Assembly: GCA_023400985.1 (NCBI GenBank)
Contig: JAEXEN010000029.1
Span: 122,341-186,340 of the forward strand
DNA length: 64,000 nucleotides
DNA from: Bacillota bacterium
GTDB taxonomy: Bacteria > Bacillota > Clostridia > Christensenellales > CAG-138
Reading direction: 5' to 3'
Within the stretch, counting starts at the first letter, position 1. The number at the start of each line of letters is the position of its first letter. Below are positions 60,543 through 64,000 of this stretch, piece by piece. Both the position numbers and the translations under genes were made by a program. The notes beneath the pieces were generated by a model. That model ran no database searches, was not told where the DNA came from, and was given only the letters and a program-made list of their open reading frames with translations.

Positions 60543-60607
60543 CGGCCATCGTCATGGGCGCTTGCTGTTATGTAAGCGCCCTTTATTCTTACAGGGGGGA
60601 GGCTCAT

Positions 60608-61018
60608 ATGAAATTTCTGAAAGATAAGCGTGCTGAAACAATCATAACAATGATCTTTGTGATAGTGATGGTCTTTACACTCATCGCGACCTTTGTCACA
60701 CTCTTTCCGCTTTTTGTTATCAAAACCGAAGTTGACGAAATGGCCTCGCAGCTCACCCGCGTTATAGAGCTTACGGGTGAAGCGGGCAGCGAATACGCGG
60801 GTGAGTTGGCCGATCTGCGCGCATCGACCGGCCTTGACCCGACGGTGAGCGTGCAACCAGCCGCAGCACAATATCAACTGCGCGAACAGTTCACCGTGAC
60901 CGTTACGGCGAATGCTACGGTCAACATCTTTACCCCGGCATTCGGTGAACCGCTGTCAATAACCGTTCCGATCACGAAATCCATCACCGGCAGAAGTGAG
61001 GTGTATTTCAAACCATGA
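60608..61018 (+). CDS. TadE-like / DUF4320-type pseudopilin
   Basis: 136 residues. MKFLKDKRAETIITMIFVIVMVFTL is a pilin-like start (Lys-rich leader, then a helix), the outer part is small and beta-rich (SVQPAAAQYQLREQFTVTVTANATVNI). It fits the DUF4320/TadE-like minor pilins of such clusters. ATG 60608 follows GGGGGGAGGCTCAT. Overlaps the next small gene by ATGA. Confidence 0.75.
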   Translation: MKFLKDKRAETIITMIFVIVMVFTLIATFVTLFPLFVIKTEVDEMASQLTRVIELTGEAGSEYAGELADLRASTGLDPTVSVQPAAAQYQLREQFTVTVTANATVNIFTPAFGEPLSITVPITKSITGRSEVYFKP

Positions 61019-61104
61019 GCGAATGGATATGGGTAATGATTGCGACCTGCGCTCTTGTGGTGGCATGGGTAATAAACCGCGTTATAAGAGGTGGGTCGAA
61101 GTGA
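61015..61104 (+). CDS. 29-residue membrane microprotein between pilin genes
   Basis: MSEWIWVMIATCALVVAWVI followed by NRVIRGGSK: a single helix with a basic end. It starts in the stop of the upstream pseudopilin (ATGA) and its stop overlaps the GTG start of the next one. Double coupling in a compact operon supports it as real, though its size makes it uncertain. Confidence 0.55.
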   Translation: MSEWIWVMIATCALVVAWVINRVIRGGSK

Positions 61105-61577
61105 AGTTTCTCACAGACAAACGAGGCTCCATCACATGGTTTATCATCGTTTTGATCGTGTTTTTGATTCTCATTGGCGTCACAATCGAATACGGCCGTG
61201 CTTCGGCAATCAAGCGAAACGTCGAGGATGGACTATCAAAGGCACTCAACAGCGCTGTACAAATGGCTATGCTTGACGAGTATCGAATGGAGCACATATC
61301 CCATATCGACACCGACGCGGCCACCATCGAGGCATACGCCTACATGGATGATGTCCTTGGGCTGGAAGCCCCAAGCTACACGGTAAAGGGCGGCGACGGG
61401 CGCACGATCTATCGCATGGAGGGCGTAACGATAACCTCAACCGCGGAGCCGCCGCACATGGAGCTTACATGTACTCTCGTAATCCCTGCGGCCATGTTCA
61501 ACGATATGACCGGAGGGCTTGAGCTTCGGCTCCCCCTTCATGTTGTATCCCGCAATCAGCGGCTAGAAATTGAGTGA
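61101..61577 (+). CDS. TadE-like pseudopilin
   Basis: 158 residues, GTG start after AGAGGTGGGTCGAA. VKFLTDKRGSITWFIIVLIVFLILIG, a leader very like the previous pseudopilin (MKF-L-DKR), then EYGRASAIKRNVEDGLSKALNSAVQMAM, a TadE/TadF feature, and a beta-rich outside part. Likely a minor pilin that follows the same sorting path. The repeated leader suggests duplication. Confidence 0.8.
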   Translation: MKFLTDKRGSITWFIIVLIVFLILIGVTIEYGRASAIKRNVEDGLSKALNSAVQMAMLDEYRMEHISHIDTDAATIEAYAYMDDVLGLEAPSYTVKGGDGRTIYRMEGVTITSTAEPPHMELTCTLVIPAAMFNDMTGGLELRLPLHVVSRNQRLEIE

Positions 61578-61606
61578 CAGGCGCACAGCGCCGGAAAGGA
61601 CTTCCT

Positions 61607-62368
61607 ATGGATTACAAAATTGAGCAGTTAAAACTCATGCTGGAAGCGGAAACCAACTCTGACCCCGAATTAGGCGGGTATGGCGCTCATTTGAGGCACG
61701 AGAATAGCAAAGGCAAATCAATTCAACTCGACGCTGCCGCAATTCAAGCGCTCATCGATCATTATTTATCGCGCGAGAAGCAACAACCAATAGAACGCAA
61801 CTCAACAAAAATCAAAGTCGCCGGCCATTCCCAAACTTGGCATGTTGTTGATGAAACTGTTATTGATGGAAATCCCTATTTTCTGTTAGAGAATGATGTG
61901 TACGGCAACAGGGCGGGGTGCATCATTCTTGACCAACAGGGCAAGTTGATTCTTGATACTGTTTACGACGGTTTCAGTGAAAAAAACATTGCAGACATCA
62001 CCAGCCGGACAAAAAGCGCAACTGAGAATCTCGACAGGCTAAACGCTGAGAGGACACCCACTAAGCGTTATCCTTTCAACGCGAAAGAGCACGCCCATGA
62101 CATTAAGTTTGCGTGTAATAGAGCACACAACCAAATGACCGAGGCGGGGTTTGCCAGAAAATATGACGAGGCTGAAAGATTGGAGAAGAAATATGAAAAA
62201 CTCTCCAACCTTCTGGATTCGATTTTAGGTACAACGGACAACCGCCAGATAGCATGGCTTACAGGCCCCGAGATTGCTCTTGCCAAAGAGACAGTTGTAT
62301 GGGCTGACCATGAACGTAACAACCACCATCAGCAGAATCCACAAAGACGAAGCGGCCGCGCTCGGTAA
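61607..62368 (+). CDS. Hypothetical cytoplasmic protein of the element
   Basis: 253 residues, no signal peptide. The N-terminus is charged and helical, the middle part (HSQTWHVVDETVIDGNPYFLLENDVYGNRAGCIILDQQGKLI) looks like the small YodL/DUF4316-type domains found on conjugative elements of gut Firmicutes, and the C-terminus is coiled and charged (ERLEKKYEKLSNLLDSIL). Family assignment is uncertain. The start follows GGAAAGGACTTCCT. Confidence 0.65.
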   Translation: MDYKIEQLKLMLEAETNSDPELGGYGAHLRHENSKGKSIQLDAAAIQALIDHYLSREKQQPIERNSTKIKVAGHSQTWHVVDETVIDGNPYFLLENDVYGNRAGCIILDQQGKLILDTVYDGFSEKNIADITSRTKSATENLDRLNAERTPTKRYPFNAKEHAHDIKFACNRAHNQMTEAGFARKYDEAERLEKKYEKLSNLLDSILGTTDNRQIAWLTGPEIALAKETVVWADHERNNHHQQNPQRRSGRAR

Positions 62369-62384
62369 CAGGAGGAACTAAATC

Positions 62385-63227
62385 ATGAAATACACTTCCA
62401 AGCCCTCCATGCGGAGGGCTTTTCTTATGCTCGTTGTTATCCTGCTGCTCCTTTTCAGCGGGTGTATGCCCAAGGCAAAAGCTGAAGCTTATACCCACGC
62501 CGAAGACTTCTGGAAACGTTATATTACCGAAACAGCCGATACCCTCGGAATGACCTACGATAGGCAGTACGCGCAATGGTGGTGTTGCTACGCCAGGTAT
62601 CCCGAGGCCGCTGACTTTGGGCCGCATATCCTGCCGGATGAACTTTATTCCTATCCGGTCAACATCGGCGCTAACTACAATGATGATGGAAGCGACTATT
62701 TTCTGAATAATTCGGATACGCTTGCGGAGCTCGGCGAGGAAGGGGCGCAGGCGATCATGCAGTACGCCGCCGACTTTTGGCAGCAGCTATGGGGGCCGGA
62801 TTATAGGCAGGATAAAGAAACCTACCGCATGGGCCTGCTTTACTACTCAAGCCCATACATAAAAACGCTGGACTACCGCAGTGAGTGGGTAGATGAGATT
62901 TACAGAAACAAATACGTTATGTCGGCCGCGCTCGTGACAGACCCATCCACAATATATACCGCGGCCGATGGTTCCTACCATGTTCGCGGTATTGGCTATC
63001 TGCAATTCATTTCTGCCGAAAACGACGTGCCTATCGAAAGCGTCGGTATTCGTGTTGGTGTGCCGTACTGCTGCTACATGGAGCTTGGCTTCATGCCATA
63101 TTCCGACGATGGCCGCGCGCCTGCGTGGGAGCACGGTGCTTATCACAACACGATCTATAGCCGGTTTTCAGATTGGCGTGTATCGGATGATACCGCCATT
63201 AATAAAGTACTGCTGCCGAATGCGTGA
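62385..63227 (+). CDS. Putative lipoprotein of the element
   Basis: 280 residues. MKYTSKPSMRRAFLMLVVIL leads into a lipobox LLLFSGC (Cys about 27). The mature protein (about 250 residues) is rich in Tyr and Trp, with an internal CC pair twice (WWCCYA, YCCYM) and no known domain. It lies between pilus genes and a large surface protein, so a surface role is likely. ACAGGAGGAACTAAATC precedes the start. Confidence 0.72.
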   Translation: MKYTSKPSMRRAFLMLVVILLLLFSGCMPKAKAEAYTHAEDFWKRYITETADTLGMTYDRQYAQWWCCYARYPEAADFGPHILPDELYSYPVNIGANYNDDGSDYFLNNSDTLAELGEEGAQAIMQYAADFWQQLWGPDYRQDKETYRMGLLYYSSPYIKTLDYRSEWVDEIYRNKYVMSAALVTDPSTIYTAADGSYHVRGIGYLQFISAENDVPIESVGIRVGVPYCCYMELGFMPYSDDGRAPAWEHGAYHNTIYSRFSDWRVSDDTAINKVLLPNA

Positions 63228-63310
63228 AATTTGACACGGTTCGGCGGTTTTGATATAGCAAAGATAGATTACAAGTGGGCAATCAATATGCCCACGGAAA
63301 GGAAAATGAA

Positions 63311-64000
63311 ATGAGAAAGCTTAGCACCAAATCTATGTTGTCTCTCGCACTTGCTGCGCTTCTGGTGCTCCCGCTGGTACTTGCGGTATTCCAGAGTACT
63401 GCTACGGCAGATCATGGCCCGCCCAGCGTAATCGTGACCGAATGGAACACAGGCAAGTCGGGAGGCAGCGGTAGCGGTGGCTCTGGCGGTTCTGGCGGTT
63501 CGTCCGGAGGAGGTTCCCACAGCAACCCTACCAATCCCCCCGCTCCGGCACCGACAGACCCGCCGTATGTGCCACCGACCTACACGTACTATACCGTGAC
63601 GGCAAACGCTGGCGTAGGCGGCACGATCTCGCCCTCCGGCTTGGCATCGGTACGTGAGGGCACTTCCCGTACTTACACCATCACGCCCAACGAGGGGTAC
63701 GAGATCGCAAATGTTGCGCTTAACGGAGTGTCACAGGGCAAGTTGACCTCGTTGACATTTACCGTGTACGGAAACAAGACGGTGGTGGCAACGTTCCTGA
63801 AAATCCTCGATACCGACCTGAGCGTAACAAGCATAACGCCAATCTATGCGCGCGTCGGCCTCTCCATGCTGTCGCTTGTGACCTATCACAACTCCAGCGA
63901 CGAGGCCGTTACGACAACGCTGAATTTTAGCGCCGGTAGTTCGTCGCAGAGTAAAGGTGTCACCGTGCCCGCGGGCGCAAGCGGCTCCACTGTATTTACG
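63311..64000 (+). CDS. Large secreted repeat protein (cut by window edge)
   Basis: 230 codons visible. A signal peptide (MRKLSTKSMLSLALAALLVL...ATA) precedes a Gly/Ser-rich linker (about 55-75), a Pro-rich piece and a bacterial-repeat type beta domain (TVTANAGVGGTISPSG, YTITPNEGYEIANVALNG, KTVVATF), then a start of another beta domain. This form is common in surface adhesins or pilus-tip proteins. The end and any cell-wall anchor lie outside the window. ATG follows AAAGGAAAATGAA. Confidence 0.8.
   Translation, partial: MRKLSTKSMLSLALAALLVLPLVLAVFQSTATADHGPPSVIVTEWNTGKSGGSGSGGSGGSGGSSGGGSHSNPTNPPAPAPTDPPYVPPTYTYYTVTANAGVGGTISPSGLASVREGTSRTYTITPNEGYEIANVALNGVSQGKLTSLTFTVYGNKTVVATFLKILDTDLSVTSITPIYARVGLSMLSLVTYHNSSDEAVTTTLNFSAGSSSQSKGVTVPAGASGSTVFT

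Overview
The window reads as a chromosome segment from a low-GC-group Gram-positive bacterium, most likely a member of the Clostridia. The supporting signs are many lipoprotein signal peptides, strong AGGAGG-type ribosome binding sites, a SpoVT/AbrB remnant, ABC-F and BlaI/BlaR-type genes, a Zur-controlled zinc transporter, and histidine degradation through formiminotetrahydrofolate plus formate-tetrahydrofolate ligase. I cannot name the species.

From 1 to about 45.5 kb the sequence is GC-rich, mostly ordinary core chromosome. It holds a Kef-type antiporter (cut by the left edge), a bifunctional GGDEF-EAL protein, an isochorismatase-like hydrolase, DUF1062, argS, a BlaI/BlaR1-like pair with clear operators, a Y-family polymerase, and crcB behind a fluoride riboswitch. 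Next come an amino-acid ABC transporter with an M20 amidohydrolase, a 5'-nucleotidase lipoprotein, and a complete histidine-utilisation operon (hutH-hutU-ftcD-hutI-fchA-fhs-hutD) with a divergent GntR regulator. These are followed by a DUF1858/DUF438-hemerythrin-PAS pair, an ABC-F ATPase, a GPH sugar symporter, a diguanylate cyclase, the znuCB-zur/znuA divergon, and a GH38 alpha-mannosidase followed by the start of a second GPH transporter. Several gaps carry short non-coding repeats with inverted ends (6.1, 10.8, 13.2, 16.3 and 33.5 kb).

From about 45.54 to 50.3 kb the composition turns AT-rich. The second GPH transporter is cut after about 79 codons. It is followed by a tightly overlapping six-gene operon: a small secreted protein, three multi-spanning membrane proteins, an ABC ATPase and a membrane-anchored extracytoplasmic protein. 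I cannot assign it to a known system, and it is the best candidate for something undescribed.

From about 50.3 kb to the right edge comes a second foreign module, beginning where a spoVT-like gene is broken. It has small cysteine-rich proteins, ParA and ParB (parB carries three in-phase palindromes spaced exactly 48 bp apart), and a Tad/Flp-type pilus assembly cluster. The pilus genes are a CpaE/TadZ-like protein, CpaB, a second small P-loop ATPase, TadA, TadB, TadC, a small pilin-like protein and TadE-like pseudopilins, followed by a lipoprotein and a large secreted protein that runs off the window. Partition genes joined to a pilus cluster, with broken host genes at the left boundary, suggest an integrated plasmid-like or conjugative element. 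No integrase, relaxase or prepilin peptidase lies inside the window.
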